NCBI RefSeq assembly: GCF_009923995.1
Contig: NZ_RFSK01000045.1
Span: 1-52,298 of the forward strand
Source of the DNA: Janthinobacterium sp.
GTDB taxonomy: Bacteria > Pseudomonadota > Gammaproteobacteria > Burkholderiales > Burkholderiaceae_D
Direction: 5' to 3'
Length of the DNA: 52,298 nucleotides
Made by a program: the position numbers and the translations under genes. This document shows, piece after piece, positions 7,499 through 17,690 of this stretch; position 1 is the first letter of the stretch; each line of letters opens with the position of its first letter. The notes beneath the pieces were generated by a model that saw only the letters and a program-made list of their open reading frames with translations, had not been told where the DNA came from and did no database searches.

Positions 7499-8584
7499 TT
7501 ATTGGCCGCTGCGCATGGCGCGGCTCATGGTGTGCACGGCCTCCACCATGGCCGCCACCGATTCGGGCGGCGTGAACTGGGAAATGCCGTGGCCCAGGTT
7601 GAAAACGTGGCCCGTGCCGGCAGACGGTGCGCCGAAGGCGTTGAGCACTTTCGCCACTTCAGCGCGGATCTGCTCGGGGCTGGCGAACAGGATGGCGGGG
7701 TCGAGGTTGCCCTGCAAGCCCACTTTATGGCCCACCAGCTGGCGCGCGCGCGTGAGGTTGACGGTCCAGTCCAGGCCGACGGCATCGGCGCCGATGTCGG
7801 CGATCTGCTCGATCCACTGGCCGCCGCCCTTGGTGAAGACGATGGCGGGGATCTTGACGCCGTCCTTGTCGCGCTTGAGCTGTGCCACCACTTGCTGCAT
7901 GTAGGCCAGCGAGAATTCCTGGTAGGCACCATCGGCCAGCGCACCGCCCCACGAGTCGAAGATCATCACGGCTTGCGCGCCGGCATCGATCTGCGCATTC
8001 AGGTACTGCGCCACGGACGTGGCGTTGATGGCCAGGATGTGGTGCATCAGGTCCGGGCGGTTGTACAGCATCTTCTTGATGGTGTGGAACTCTTTCGAGC
8101 CGCCGCCTTCCACCATGTAGCAGGCCAGGGTCCACGGGCTGCCGGAAAAGCCGATCAGCGGCACGCGGCCGTTGAGTTCCGTGCGGATCTGCGTGACGGC
8201 CTTGAAAACGTAGTCGAGCGAATCGAGGTCCGGCACCTGCAGCGCCTTGACATCCTGCTCCGTACGCAGCGGACGCTCGAACTTCGGTCCTTCGCCATCG
8301 GCGAAATACAGGCCCAGGCCCATGGCGTCGGGCACCGTCAGGATGTCGGAAAACAGGATGGCCGCGTCCAGCGGGAAGCGCTCCAGGGGCTGCAAGGTCA
8401 CTTCCGTGGCGTAATCGGGATTCTTCGCCAGGCCCAGGAAGGAGCCGGCCCGCTCGCGCGTGGCGCGGTATTCGGGCAGGTAGCGGCCGGCCTGGCGCAT
8501 CAGCCAGACGGGAGTATGCTCGGTCGGCTGGCGCAGCAGGGCGCGCAGGAAAGTATCGTTCTGGAGCGGAGCAAATTGTGGCAT
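7499..8584 (-). CDS. hemE: Uroporphyrinogen III decarboxylase
   Basis: A 361-residue cytoplasmic enzyme that removes four carboxyl groups from uroporphyrinogen III to give coproporphyrinogen III in haem synthesis. Diagnostic stretches are [16 protein letters not shown] near the N-terminus (substrate-binding arginines), [36 protein letters not shown] and the C-terminal [16 protein letters not shown]. The ATG at 8584 gives the usual N-terminus and length (about 355); a TTG three codons upstream is less likely. It stands alone between a DnaA-box-rich gap and a divergent peptidase gene, and ends at a clear terminator. No other haem gene is in view. Confidence 0.97.
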   Translation of the reverse strand: MPQFAPLQNDTFLRALLRQPTEHTPVWLMRQAGRYLPEYRATRERAGSFLGLAKNPDYATEVTLQPLERFPLDAAILFSDILTVPDAMGLGLYFADGEGPKFERPLRTEQDVKALQVPDLDSLDYVFKAVTQIRTELNGRVPLIGFSGSPWTLACYMVEGGGSKEFHTIKKMLYNRPDLMHHILAINATSVAQYLNAQIDAGAQAVMIFDSWGGALADGAYQEFSLAYMQQVVAQLKRDKDGVKIPAIVFTKGGGQWIEQIADIGADAVGLDWTVNLTRARQLVGHKVGLQGNLDPAILFASPEQIRAEVAKVLNAFGAPSAGTGHVFNLGHGISQFTPPESVAAMVEAVHTMSRAMRSGQ

Positions 8585-8783
8585 GGAAGGCAATCAATAG
8601 CTTGGAGAAGCGGTATTATCGCATCCAATCGCCGCCATTTCATTGATTCCGGTGCGGCTTTGCAGCATTTGCCGTGCACGCCATGGCTTTCACTGCGCCT
8701 GCCCTTCCATTATGATGATGCACGCTGCCACGCGCCCTGACCCTGCCTGGCGGCCCTTGATCCCCCCACTACACGGAGCCCGC

Positions 8784-10742
8784 ATGACATCGACCGCATC
8801 CAGCCCATCCGCCCTGAGCGCCCCCTACGGCACCTGGCCCTCGCCGATCAGCGCCGCCGTCGTCGCCGCGGGCGCCTCGCCGCTGACGCAGCTGGCCCTG
8901 GGCGGCACCGATGGCGGCGACGTGTACTGGCTGGCAGGCCGCGCCAGCGAGGCGGGCCGCAATACCCTGCTGCGCCAGCGCGGCGCGCGCGTCGATGAAC
9001 TCACGCCGGCGCCCTTCAATGTGCGCACCCGCGTGCATGAATACGGCGGCGGCGCCTACGCCGTCGACGGCGACGACGTGATCTTTTCGCATTTCGCCGA
9101 CAACCGCCTGTACCGCGTGACGGCAGACGCCGCGCCGGTCCCCTTCACCGCGGGCGGCAACACGCGCCATGCGGACTTCGTCGTCGATGCGGCCCGTGCC
9201 CGCCTGGTCGCCGTGCGCGAACAACATCCGCAAGAGGGCCATGCGCATCCGGAAAACAGCCTGGCGGCCGTCGGCTTCGACGGGCGCGAAACGGTGCTGG
9301 CGCGCGGCCACGACTTTTATGCGGCGCCGCGTTTGTCGCCGGACGGCAGCCAGCTGGCCTGGATCAGCTGGGACCACCCGCGCCTGCCGTGGCAGGGCAC
9401 GGAACTGTGGCTGGCCGACGTGCACCCGGACGGCAGCCTCGGTTCGCCGCGCCTGATCGCCGGCGGCGCGCGCGAGTCCATCTGCCAGCCGGAATGGTCG
9501 CCGAACGGCTTGCTGCACTTCGTTTCCGACAGCAGCGGCTGGTGGAATCTGTACCGCCTGCACGGCGGCGACATCGAGGCGCTGTGCCCGATGGAAGCGG
9601 AATTTGCCACGCCGCACTGGACCTTCGGCGGCAGCATGTACGGTTTCCTGTCCGACGACGAGCTCGTCTGTACCTACATCCAGGCCGGCGTCAGCTACCT
9701 GGCCCGGCTGAACGTGGCGGCGGCCAAGCTGGAGCCGATACCCCACCCCTACCAGGAAATCCGCGAACTGCGCGTGGGACCCGGCTTCGTCGCCTTGCTG
9801 GGCGGCAGCCCCACCATCGCGCTGGAACTGGCGCGCATCGATCTATCGAACCACGAGCTGGAAGTGCTGGCGCAGTCGATCACGCAATTGCCCGCGCTCG
9901 CCTACCTGTCCGTGCCCCGCAGCTTGAGCTTTCCTAGCAGCAATGGCCGCACGGCCCACGCCTTCTTTTATCCGCCGAAAAACGATGACGTGCAGGCGCC
10001 GGCCGGCACCTTGCCGCCCGTCATCGTCATCAGCCACGGCGGGCCCACCAGCATGGCCAGCAACACCTTGAAACTGGCTACGCAGTACTGGACCAGCCGC
10101 GGCATCGGCGTGCTCGACGTCAACTACGGCGGCAGCAGCGGCTTCGGCCGCGAATACCGCGATGCCTTGCGCGGGCAATGGGGCATCGTCGACGTGGAAG
10201 ACTGCATCGCCGGCGCGCGCTACCTGGCGGCCAACGGCCTGGCCGACCCCGAGCGCCTGATCGTGCGCGGCGGCAGCGCGGGCGGCCTGACGACCCTGTG
10301 CGCCCTGACCTTCCACGACGTCTTCAAGGCGGGCGCCAGCTACTATGGCGTGTCCGACCTGCAAGGCCTGGACAACGATTCGCACAAGTTCGAATCGCGC
10401 TACACGGACTACCTGATCGCTTCGCAGCCCGAGGCCGAGGCGCTGTACCGCGAGCGCTCGCCCATCCACCACACGGACAGGCTGTCGCGCCCGATGATCT
10501 TCTTCCAGGGCCTCGACGACAAGGTGGTGCCGCCGCAGCAGTCGCAGCTGATGGTCGACGCCCTGCAGGCGCGCGGCGTGCCCGTCGCCTACGTGCCCCT
10601 GGAAGGCGAGGGCCACGGCTTCCGCAAGGCGGAAAACATCGCGCGCACGCTGGAAGCGGAACTGTATTTCTACCAGCGCGTGTTCGGCCTGCCCGTGGCG
10701 GCCGGCGAGCCGCCCGTGCATATCGCCAACCTGCCTGCATGA
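8784..10742 (+). CDS. S9-family serine peptidase (prolyl oligopeptidase / acylaminoacyl peptidase type)
   Basis: A 652-residue predicted cytoplasmic peptidase with no signal peptide. The N-terminal two-thirds is a beta-propeller with repeats such as PRLSPDGSQLAWISWDHPR and CQPEWSPNGLLHFVSDSSGW. The C-terminal alpha/beta-hydrolase carries the nucleophile Ser498 in RGGSAGG, the acid in GLDDKV (D578/D579) and His611 in GEGHGF, so the catalytic triad is complete. It probably cleaves short peptides. The ATG at 8784 follows a CGGAG ribosome-binding site; in-frame starts further upstream are less likely. Its stop overlaps the start of the large helicase gene as ATGA. Confidence 0.9.
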   Translation: MTSTASSPSALSAPYGTWPSPISAAVVAAGASPLTQLALGGTDGGDVYWLAGRASEAGRNTLLRQRGARVDELTPAPFNVRTRVHEYGGGAYAVDGDDVIFSHFADNRLYRVTADAAPVPFTAGGNTRHADFVVDAARARLVAVREQHPQEGHAHPENSLAAVGFDGRETVLARGHDFYAAPRLSPDGSQLAWISWDHPRLPWQGTELWLADVHPDGSLGSPRLIAGGARESICQPEWSPNGLLHFVSDSSGWWNLYRLHGGDIEALCPMEAEFATPHWTFGGSMYGFLSDDELVCTYIQAGVSYLARLNVAAAKLEPIPHPYQEIRELRVGPGFVALLGGSPTIALELARIDLSNHELEVLAQSITQLPALAYLSVPRSLSFPSSNGRTAHAFFYPPKNDDVQAPAGTLPPVIVISHGGPTSMASNTLKLATQYWTSRGIGVLDVNYGGSSGFGREYRDALRGQWGIVDVEDCIAGARYLAANGLADPERLIVRGGSAGGLTTLCALTFHDVFKAGASYYGVSDLQGLDNDSHKFESRYTDYLIASQPEAEALYRERSPIHHTDRLSRPMIFFQGLDDKVVPPQQSQLMVDALQARGVPVAYVPLEGEGHGFRKAENIARTLEAELYFYQRVFGLPVAAGEPPVHIANLPA

Positions 10743-13700
10743 CGGAAGCGCACGCAGACCAGCACCTGCTGGACGAATTCGCCGCGCTGGAGCGGCACGA
10801 GCAGATGATCCTGGCCCTGCTGGCGATCACGGGCGAGCCGGTGGGCAAGCATGCCGTGTACGAGCACTTGCAGCGGGCAAATGTCGTCGAGCCGGACGGC
10901 ACGCCGTTCAGCCTGCTGACGGTGACGCACATGCTGCAGCGCCTGACGCGGCTGGCACTGGCGTCGGAGATCGTCGGGCGCGGCTTTGCCTGCGAGGCGA
11001 AGCTGCGCTGGCCCGCCATGCGCGCCGCCATCGAGCACCTGGTGTTCCGCGACCTGTGCCAGGCGATCGAACTGATCAATCCCGTGCGGCGCAACTGGGA
11101 TGGCTATGTGGAGCTGCGCAGCTACCGGCAGGGCGTGGCGCGCCTGCGCATCGCCCTCTTGCGCAACGACGAGGTGCGCCACGTGGCCGCCATCCTGGCT
11201 GCCTGCATGGCCTGCTATGAAGCGCAGCAGCTGCATCCGCTGATCGAGATTTTCGGCCGCCCGTTCGAGCCGGAAATGTTGTCCTTCGTCATGCCCCAAC
11301 TGCAGGATGACATCCTCGCCGTGCTGCTGGGCAACGCCCCCCGCGAGCCGGGCACGGCGCACGCCATCCGCGCCTATGCGCGCGCCCACCATGCGCGCCA
11401 GGCGGCGGCCGGCGACCACATCGGCGGGGCCCTGCCGCTGGCCCTGGCCGAGGACGCCCTGCTGTGCGGCGAACTCGACACGGCCGCCCGCTACCTGGCG
11501 GGCCAGCAGGGGCCGCAGGTGCTGTTTATCGACAGCAGCATCGCCCTGTTGCGCGGCGAACATGCGCACGCCGTGGCGGGCTTCGAGACGGCCCTGAAGG
11601 GGCTGCGCAAGGAGGCAGGCAAGCGCAAGCTGTGCTTCACGGGCATCGGCGGCCATTTGTACGTGCTGGCCTTGCTGCGCAGCAATGACGCCAAGCTGCT
11701 GAAAAGCGCGGAAACCTACCTCGATATCGCCCTGCACGCGCAGCCGAACCACGACAGCCTCGTCTACCAGCAGCTCAATACCCTGCGCCTGGTGCGCGCC
11801 GGCGTGCTGCAGGCGGACGCCATCCCCACGCGCAACTGGGAAACGGCGCTGCAGGCGCAACTGTTCCAGGCCCTGCTGTACTACTGGCTGGCCCTGCCGC
11901 AATTGAGCGAACGCAAGCCGCAGCTGCACGCGCTGGTGCAACAGGCGGACGCGGCCGGCTACGAGCTGATCGCGGCGCAGGCGGCCGGCTTGCTGGGCCT
12001 CATGGGCGAGCCGCAGCAGGAACGCTACGCCACCTCGAAGCGGGCGCAGCATGGCTTGACGGACATGGCGCCGTGGTTCGAGCGCCAGGAAGCGTGGCAG
12101 CGCCAGCTGAGCGCCCTCATCAACCTGCAGCAGAATGCGCCCGCCGAGGCCGCCGGCGGCGTCTCGCGCCTCGTGTGGCTGGTGGCGTTCGACCCGCGCT
12201 TCGGCCTGACGGCCGTGGAAGTACGCGAGCAGAAGCGCGATGCGCGCGGCGGCTGGAGCAAGGGCCGCGCCATGGGCCTGAAACGCCTGGCCGAGGAGGC
12301 GGGCGACATCGATTTCCTCACGCCGCAGGACGCGCGCGCGGCCGGCAGCATCGCGCCATTCAAACAATACTATTCGTCGGCGCCCCGCTATGAAGTGGAG
12401 CTGGACAAGGCCGCCGTGCTGCTCGTCGGCCACCCGCTCGTCTTCTGGCTCGACCACCCCGACACGCGCGTGGAACTGATCGCCGGCGCGCCCGAGCTCC
12501 TCATCAAGTCGCACGAGGGGCAGCTGTGGCTGGGCATGCAGCCGCCCCTGCCCGACAACGGCAGCAGTGTCGTGGTGCAGCGCGAGACGCCGACGCGCCT
12601 GCGCGTGGTGCACATCCTCGACGAACACCGGCGCATCGGCGCCATCGTGGGCCTGGGCCTGTCCGTGCCCCTGCACGCGGAAAAACAGGTGCTGCAGGCC
12701 ATCGGCGCCATCTCGTCCATGGTCACCGTGCAGTCGGACATCGGCGGCGGCGCGGGCGACGCGGAAGCCATCACGGCCGACCACCGCCTGCACGTGCACC
12801 TGCTGCCATATCAGCAGGGCCTCAAGATGCAGATTCTCGTGCGTCCGCTGCGCGACAACGGCGCCTATTACGCACCGGGCAGCGGCGCCGAAAGCGTGTT
12901 TGCCGACGTGGCGGGCCGGGCCGTGCAGGCGCGGCGCGACCTGAACGGGGAACGCGAAGCGCAGCGCCAGCTCATCGGCCGCTGCCTGGTGCTGGAAGAG
13001 GCGGAAGAAGAGCACGGCGAGTGGCTGCTGGGCCAGCCTGCGCTGGGCCTGCAGCTGCTGGTGGAACTGCAGGCGCTGGACCCCGCCGGCATGGTCCTGG
13101 CCTGGCCCGAGGGCGAAACCATGCGCGTGTCGAAACGCATCGACAGCGGCCAGATGCGCCTGAATATCAAGAGCGAGAAGGACTGGTTTGCCGCCAGCGG
13201 CGAAGTGCAGATCGACGAAGACAAGGTGATGGATTTGCGCGCCCTGCTCGACTTGATGCAGAACAATAAAAGCCGCTTCGTGGCCCTGGGCGACAACCAG
13301 TTCCTCGCCCTCAGCGACGAATTGCACCGCCGCCTGTCCGAGCTGGCCGCGTATGGCGAAGCGCATGCCGATGGCGTGCACATCCACCCGCTGGCCGCCT
13401 TCGCGCTGGAAGAGCTGGCCAACGATGCGGGCGGCGTCAAGGCCGATAAACTGTGGCGCGAACACTTGCTGCGCCTGCGCGCCCTCGACGACTATCAGCC
13501 GCAGCTGCCCAGCACCCTGCAGGCGGACTTGCGCGACTACCAGCTGGCCGGCTACGAGTGGCTGGCGCGCCTGGCGCACTGGGGCGTGGGCGCCTGCCTG
13601 GCCGACGACATGGGCCTGGGTAAAACCTTGCAGGCGCTGGCGCTGATCCTCGCGCGCGCGCCCAACGGTCCCACCCTCGTCGTCGCGCCCACCTCCGTGT

Positions 13701-14920
13701 GCCTGAACTGGATCAGCGAGGCCAAGCGCTTCGCGCCCACCCTGAACGTGAAACTGTTCGGCAGCGGCGACCGCGCCGACATGCTGGAAACATTGCAGCC
13801 CTTCGACCTGGTGGTGGCCAGCTATGGCTTGCTGCAGCAGGAAGCCCAGCTGTTCGCGGACGTGCGCTGGCATACGATCGTGCTCGACGAAGCGCAGGCC
13901 ATCAAGAACGGCGCCACCAAGCGCTCGCAAGCCGTGATGGCGCTGCAGGGCGACTTCCGCATGGTGGCCAGTGGCACGCCGCTGGAAAACCACCTGGGCG
14001 AATTGTGGAATCTGTTCCGCTTTATTAATCCCGGTTTGCTGGGCACCCTCGACCAGTTTAATTTGCGCTTTGCCGGGCCCATTGAGAAAGATCAGGACAA
14101 GCGGGCGGCAGCCGGCGCGCGGCTGCGCCTGCGCCGTTTGATCGCCCCGTTCATCCTGCGCCGCACGAAGACGCAAGTGCTATCGGAGTTGCCATCGCGC
14201 ACGGAAATCGTGCTGGAAGTGGAACTGTCGCCGCAGGAAACGGCGCTGTACGAATCCCTGCGCCGCGAAGCGCTGGAAAAGCTGGCCATGGTGGAAGGGC
14301 CGGCGTCGAAAAAGGCCATCCAGATCCTGGCGGAAATCATGAAGCTGCGCCGCGCCTGCTGCAATCCGCAGCTGGTGGCGCCGGAACTGGGCCTGGCCAG
14401 CAGCAAGCTGGCGGCCTTCGCGCAGTTGCTGTCGGGCTTGCTGGAAAACCGCCACAAGGTGCTCGTCTTCAGCCAGTTCGTCGACCATCTGAGCCTCATC
14501 CGCCAGCACCTGGAGCAGCATGGCGTGAGTTACCAGTATCTCGATGGCAGCACGCCCATGCAGGAGCGCAAGCGCCGCGTGGACGCCTTCCAGGCGGGCG
14601 AAGGCGACGTCTTCCTGATCAGCCTGAAAGCGGGCGGCATGGGCATCAATCTGACGGCGGCCGACTACGTGATCCACATGGACCCGTGGTGGAATCCCGC
14701 CGTGGAAGACCAGGCCTCCGACCGTGCCCACCGCATGGGACAGTTGCGTCCCGTCACCATCTATCGCCTGGTGGCCAGGCACACGATCGAGGAAGGCATC
14801 GTCGAGTTGCACCAGCACAAGCGCGACCTGGCCGACAGCCTGTTGGAAGGCAGCGACGCGGCCGCGCGCATGTCGGCGGGCGACATGCTGGGCATGCTGC
14901 AGGAGGGCTTGAAGCAATGA
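10739..14920 (+). CDS. Large SNF2-family DEAD/DEAH-box ATPase
   Basis: A 1393-residue protein with a C-terminal Swi2/Snf2 ATPase core. Motif I is ADDMGLGKTLQAL (Lys962), motif II is DEAQ at 1050-1053, motif III is VASGTPLENHLGELW, and the second RecA domain shows VLVFSQFVDHLSLI, SLKAGGMGINLTAADYVIHM and DQASDRAHRMGQ. The first 900 residues are not a known catalytic domain: the first 110 look like a winged helix, and about 240-420 look alpha-helical and TPR-like. SNF2 proteins translocate on double-stranded DNA and remodel protein-DNA complexes; the target here is unknown. The ATGA overlap with the peptidase gene implies coupled translation. A second, differently built SNF2 protein lies at 45480-48584. 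Confidence 0.9.
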   Translation: MTEAHADQHLLDEFAALERHEQMILALLAITGEPVGKHAVYEHLQRANVVEPDGTPFSLLTVTHMLQRLTRLALASEIVGRGFACEAKLRWPAMRAAIEHLVFRDLCQAIELINPVRRNWDGYVELRSYRQGVARLRIALLRNDEVRHVAAILAACMACYEAQQLHPLIEIFGRPFEPEMLSFVMPQLQDDILAVLLGNAPREPGTAHAIRAYARAHHARQAAAGDHIGGALPLALAEDALLCGELDTAARYLAGQQGPQVLFIDSSIALLRGEHAHAVAGFETALKGLRKEAGKRKLCFTGIGGHLYVLALLRSNDAKLLKSAETYLDIALHAQPNHDSLVYQQLNTLRLVRAGVLQADAIPTRNWETALQAQLFQALLYYWLALPQLSERKPQLHALVQQADAAGYELIAAQAAGLLGLMGEPQQERYATSKRAQHGLTDMAPWFERQEAWQRQLSALINLQQNAPAEAAGGVSRLVWLVAFDPRFGLTAVEVREQKRDARGGWSKGRAMGLKRLAEEAGDIDFLTPQDARAAGSIAPFKQYYSSAPRYEVELDKAAVLLVGHPLVFWLDHPDTRVELIAGAPELLIKSHEGQLWLGMQPPLPDNGSSVVVQRETPTRLRVVHILDEHRRIGAIVGLGLSVPLHAEKQVLQAIGAISSMVTVQSDIGGGAGDAEAITADHRLHVHLLPYQQGLKMQILVRPLRDNGAYYAPGSGAESVFADVAGRAVQARRDLNGEREAQRQLIGRCLVLEEAEEEHGEWLLGQPALGLQLLVELQALDPAGMVLAWPEGETMRVSKRIDSGQMRLNIKSEKDWFAASGEVQIDEDKVMDLRALLDLMQNNKSRFVALGDNQFLALSDELHRRLSELAAYGEAHADGVHIHPLAAFALEELANDAGGVKADKLWREHLLRLRALDDYQPQLPSTLQADLRDYQLAGYEWLARLAHWGVGACLADDMGLGKTLQALALILARAPNGPTLVVAPTSVCLNWISEAKRFAPTLNVKLFGSGDRADMLETLQPFDLVVASYGLLQQEAQLFADVRWHTIVLDEAQAIKNGATKRSQAVMALQGDFRMVASGTPLENHLGELWNLFRFINPGLLGTLDQFNLRFAGPIEKDQDKRAAAGARLRLRRLIAPFILRRTKTQVLSELPSRTEIVLEVELSPQETALYESLRREALEKLAMVEGPASKKAIQILAEIMKLRRACCNPQLVAPELGLASSKLAAFAQLLSGLLENRHKVLVFSQFVDHLSLIRQHLEQHGVSYQYLDGSTPMQERKRRVDAFQAGEGDVFLISLKAGGMGINLTAADYVIHMDPWWNPAVEDQASDRAHRMGQLRPVTIYRLVARHTIEEGIVELHQHKRDLADSLLEGSDAAARMSAGDMLGMLQEGLKQ

Positions 14921-14989
14921 GATCGAAAAAATAAGCGGCACCGCCGCGTTCCGTGCGATCATCCTTTTTCCCTGTCTTGATGCCTTGCC

Positions 14990-15478
14990 ATGACCGATTA
15001 CATCGCCACCAGCGCGGGCCAGCGCGCCACCTTCTTGTGCGGCAAATCCTGGACCGCCTATGTCAGCACCTTCCTCATTGCCGTGCTGCTGTTCTTTGCC
15101 GCCCTGCCGCTGGCCTTCAAGTACAACACGCGGGCCGCCTTCGTCGTGCTGGTCGGCTCGGCCCTCATCGTCGGCTACCGCCTGCTGACGACGCGCAGCT
15201 ACCAGCTGTACTACGACGAGGCGGGCGTGTGGCTGGCCTCCGGCATCTTGCCGTGGAAAAAGAAACTCACGGGTGTCAAATGGCGCGACATGGATGAAGC
15301 CGTCTACGAGACCAACTTCTGGAGCTGGCTGTTCCAGTCCTATACGGTGCGCGTCAGCCAGCGCTACACGCAGGACATCGAAATCCATGCCACCGGCATG
15401 GCGCGCGGCAAGGATGCCGTGGCGGCCCTGAATGCGCGGCACCAGGAGCTGCTGCACGGCAGCGCCATCGTCGTCTAG
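14990..15478 (+). CDS. Small membrane protein, possibly with a bacterial PH-like domain
   Basis: A 162-residue protein. Two membrane helices lie close together (about residues 24-45 and 49-65), followed by TTRSYQLYYDEAGVWLASGI and a run of short predicted strands (KWRDMDEAVYETNF, YTVRVSQRYTQDIEIH). A helical pair followed by a beta-rich domain resembles bacterial PH/YdbT-like membrane proteins, but no sure family motif is seen. It lies 69 bases after the helicase gene on the same strand, so it may be co-transcribed. Function is not known. Confidence 0.7.
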   Translation: MTDYIATSAGQRATFLCGKSWTAYVSTFLIAVLLFFAALPLAFKYNTRAAFVVLVGSALIVGYRLLTTRSYQLYYDEAGVWLASGILPWKKKLTGVKWRDMDEAVYETNFWSWLFQSYTVRVSQRYTQDIEIHATGMARGKDAVAALNARHQELLHGSAIVV

Positions 15479-15651
15479 GCCCCCGCGGCTGGCAGCGCGA
15501 GCGCAAAAATCTGCGCAACGGCGGCAATTAGTGCTAATCTTTGGGCCGCCCTGGCAAGCAAAGCCAACCTTTCAATAGTTGTTTGTTGCCTATATTGTCA
15601 GTTTATTCTTTCCTGATAATGACAAACAGCCAAATATTCAAGAGATGAACG

Positions 15652-17508
15652 ATGCTGATAAAAAATAAAGTTGCGCTCGCCGCATTGATGATGGCCTTCA
15701 CGCTGGCACCGGCCAGCGCCGCCAAGAAAACGCACGGCAAGGCCAGCACCAGCAGCAGCAAGAAAAAAACCGTCGCCAAGAAAGCCGCCGTCGCCGGCGC
15801 CGCCACGGCAGCCACCGCCGCCGTCGCAGCCAACGAGACCAGCAGCGACCGTGCCATGAATAATCTGGGCAGCCAGTTCCTCACCGCCCTGTGGCGCCAG
15901 GACCCGGAAAGCGCGATTGCCGCCGGCAAGTACGACGGCGCCGCCAACCTGACCATTCCGGACGCCGCCAGCCGCCAGAAACAGCTGGCCTTCATCGAGG
16001 AGTGGCTGGGCAAGTTCGACAAGCTGAATGCGAGCAAAATGTCGGACAAGCAACGCACCGACCTGGCCTTGCTGACGAACAAACTGCAATCGGACCGCTG
16101 GTATTTGACCACCTTCCGCGAATTCGAGTGGAATCCCGCCCAGTACAACGTGGCCGGCACCATCGACTTCATCCTCAATACGGAATACGCGTCGCAGCCG
16201 CAGCGCCTGCGCACCTTGCTCAAGCGCATCGCCAGCGTGCCGCAATACTATGTCGCCGCGCGCGCCAGCATCGTCAATCCCACGCGCGAACACACGCAAC
16301 TGGCCATCGCCCAGAGCGCCGGCGTGCTCAGCGTGCTCGATGACCTGAACAAGACGGCACAGGGCTCCATCCTGACGCCGACGGAAAAACAGCTGTACAA
16401 CGCCCGCATCACGGCCGCCCGCACGGCCGTGCAAGGCTATGCGGCCTGGCTGACGGAGCAGGATGCCGCGCTGGCGCAGAATGGCAACGCGCGCTCCTTC
16501 CGCATCGGCAAGGACCTGTACGAGCAGAAATTTGCCTACGATATCCAGGCCAGCGTGAGCGCCGAGCAGATGTACCAGAAGGCCCTGGCCGCCCGCGAGA
16601 AGCTGCTCGAGCACATGGACAGCCTGTCCGACGAACTGTGGGTGAAAACCATGGGCGCCACGGCCAAGCCGGCGGACCGCACGGCGAAGATCGGCATGGT
16701 GATCGACAAGCTGTCGAGCAACCACGTGGCCGCCGCCGATTTCGTGCCGGAGATCCGCCGCCAGATCCCGGAATTGCAGGAATGGGTGACCAGCCACAAC
16801 CTGCTGACCATGGACCCGAAAAAGCCCCTCGTCGTGCGTGAAACGCCCGCCTACCAGCGCGGCGTGGCCGGCGCCAGCATCGAGGCGCCCGGCCCCTACC
16901 GTCCGCAGGACCGCACGTATTACAACGTGACGCCGCTCGACGGTGAAACGCCGGAGCAGGCGGAAAGCAGCTTGCGCGAATACAACCACTGGATCTTGCA
17001 GATCCTCAACATCCACGAAGCCATCCCAGGCCACTACACGCAGCTCGTGTACGCCAACAAGTCGCCGTCGCTGATCAAGTCCATCTTCGGCAATGGCGCC
17101 ATGATCGAGGGCTGGGCCGTGTATGGCGAGCGCATGATGCTCGAATCGGGCTACGGCAACAATGCGCCGGAAATGTGGCTGATGTACTCGAAGTGGAACT
17201 TGCGCAGCGTCACCAATACGATTCTCGACTACAGCGTACACGTGCTGGGCATGACGGAAGCACAGGCGCTGGACCTGCTGACGCGCCAGGCCTTCCAGAC
17301 CAAGCGTGAAGCGACGGAAAAATGGCGCCGCGTGCAGCTGAGCTCGGTGCAACTGACCAGCTATTTCAGCGGCTACAGCGAAATCATGGACTTGCGCGAA
17401 CAGCGCAAGCAAGCCCTGGGCAACAAGTTCGTGCTGAAGGATTTCCATGAGCAATTCCTCAGCTACGGCAGCGCGCCCGTGAAAGTCATCAAGGAATTGA
17501 TGAATTAA
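15652..17508 (+). CDS. DUF885-family protein, exported, putative metallopeptidase-like
   Basis: A 618-residue protein with a signal peptide (residues about 1-22, cut after PASA) followed by a low-complexity Lys/Ala/Ser stretch (about 23-65). The rest matches the DUF885 pattern, including NHWILQILNIHEAIPGHYTQ with HEAIPGH at 455-461, and the later EGWAVYGERMMLESGYG. The HExxxGH arrangement with a downstream Glu resembles a zinc-peptidase site, but activity is inferred. It should be periplasmic or membrane-associated. A possible promoter (TTGTCA at 15595, TAATGA at 15617) lies in the upstream gap; this is weak. A strong terminator follows, so the gene is probably monocistronic. Confidence 0.88.
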   Translation: MLIKNKVALAALMMAFTLAPASAAKKTHGKASTSSSKKKTVAKKAAVAGAATAATAAVAANETSSDRAMNNLGSQFLTALWRQDPESAIAAGKYDGAANLTIPDAASRQKQLAFIEEWLGKFDKLNASKMSDKQRTDLALLTNKLQSDRWYLTTFREFEWNPAQYNVAGTIDFILNTEYASQPQRLRTLLKRIASVPQYYVAARASIVNPTREHTQLAIAQSAGVLSVLDDLNKTAQGSILTPTEKQLYNARITAARTAVQGYAAWLTEQDAALAQNGNARSFRIGKDLYEQKFAYDIQASVSAEQMYQKALAAREKLLEHMDSLSDELWVKTMGATAKPADRTAKIGMVIDKLSSNHVAAADFVPEIRRQIPELQEWVTSHNLLTMDPKKPLVVRETPAYQRGVAGASIEAPGPYRPQDRTYYNVTPLDGETPEQAESSLREYNHWILQILNIHEAIPGHYTQLVYANKSPSLIKSIFGNGAMIEGWAVYGERMMLESGYGNNAPEMWLMYSKWNLRSVTNTILDYSVHVLGMTEAQALDLLTRQAFQTKREATEKWRRVQLSSVQLTSYFSGYSEIMDLREQRKQALGNKFVLKDFHEQFLSYGSAPVKVIKELMN

Positions 17509-17530
17509 GGGCACGCATCCTCCGCTTGCA

Positions 17531-17555
17531 AAGGGCGCCGCGGCGCCCTTTTTTT
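17531..17555 (+). terminator. Intrinsic terminator of the DUF885 gene
   Basis: A perfect 20-base palindrome (17531-17550, AAGGGCGCCG and its complement) is followed by a run of seven T. It lies 22 bases after the stop codon. Confidence 0.92.
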
Positions 17556-17690
17556 GGCTTTTCCGCCCCCGTTTGCGCCGCCGCAAAGCGCTCCGCCGGC
17601 CATGTCCTACGCTGACATGAAGGCAGGCGCCACCGCTCTCCTCACTGGCAATTGCCGATTTTTCTGCTAGGGTGGTAGTCAGGAGCGTCC

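Noticed and set aside
10670..14176. A 1168-codon frame on the minus strand
   Set aside because: It lies opposite the SNF2 gene, is rich in His, Gln, Arg and Ala, and lacks motifs: a GC-rich antisense shadow.
10739..14920. SNF2 gene considered as part of a phage-defence island
   Set aside because: No nuclease, methyltransferase, PLD or DISARM/Dnd-type partner lies beside it; the neighbours are a peptidase and unrelated genes.
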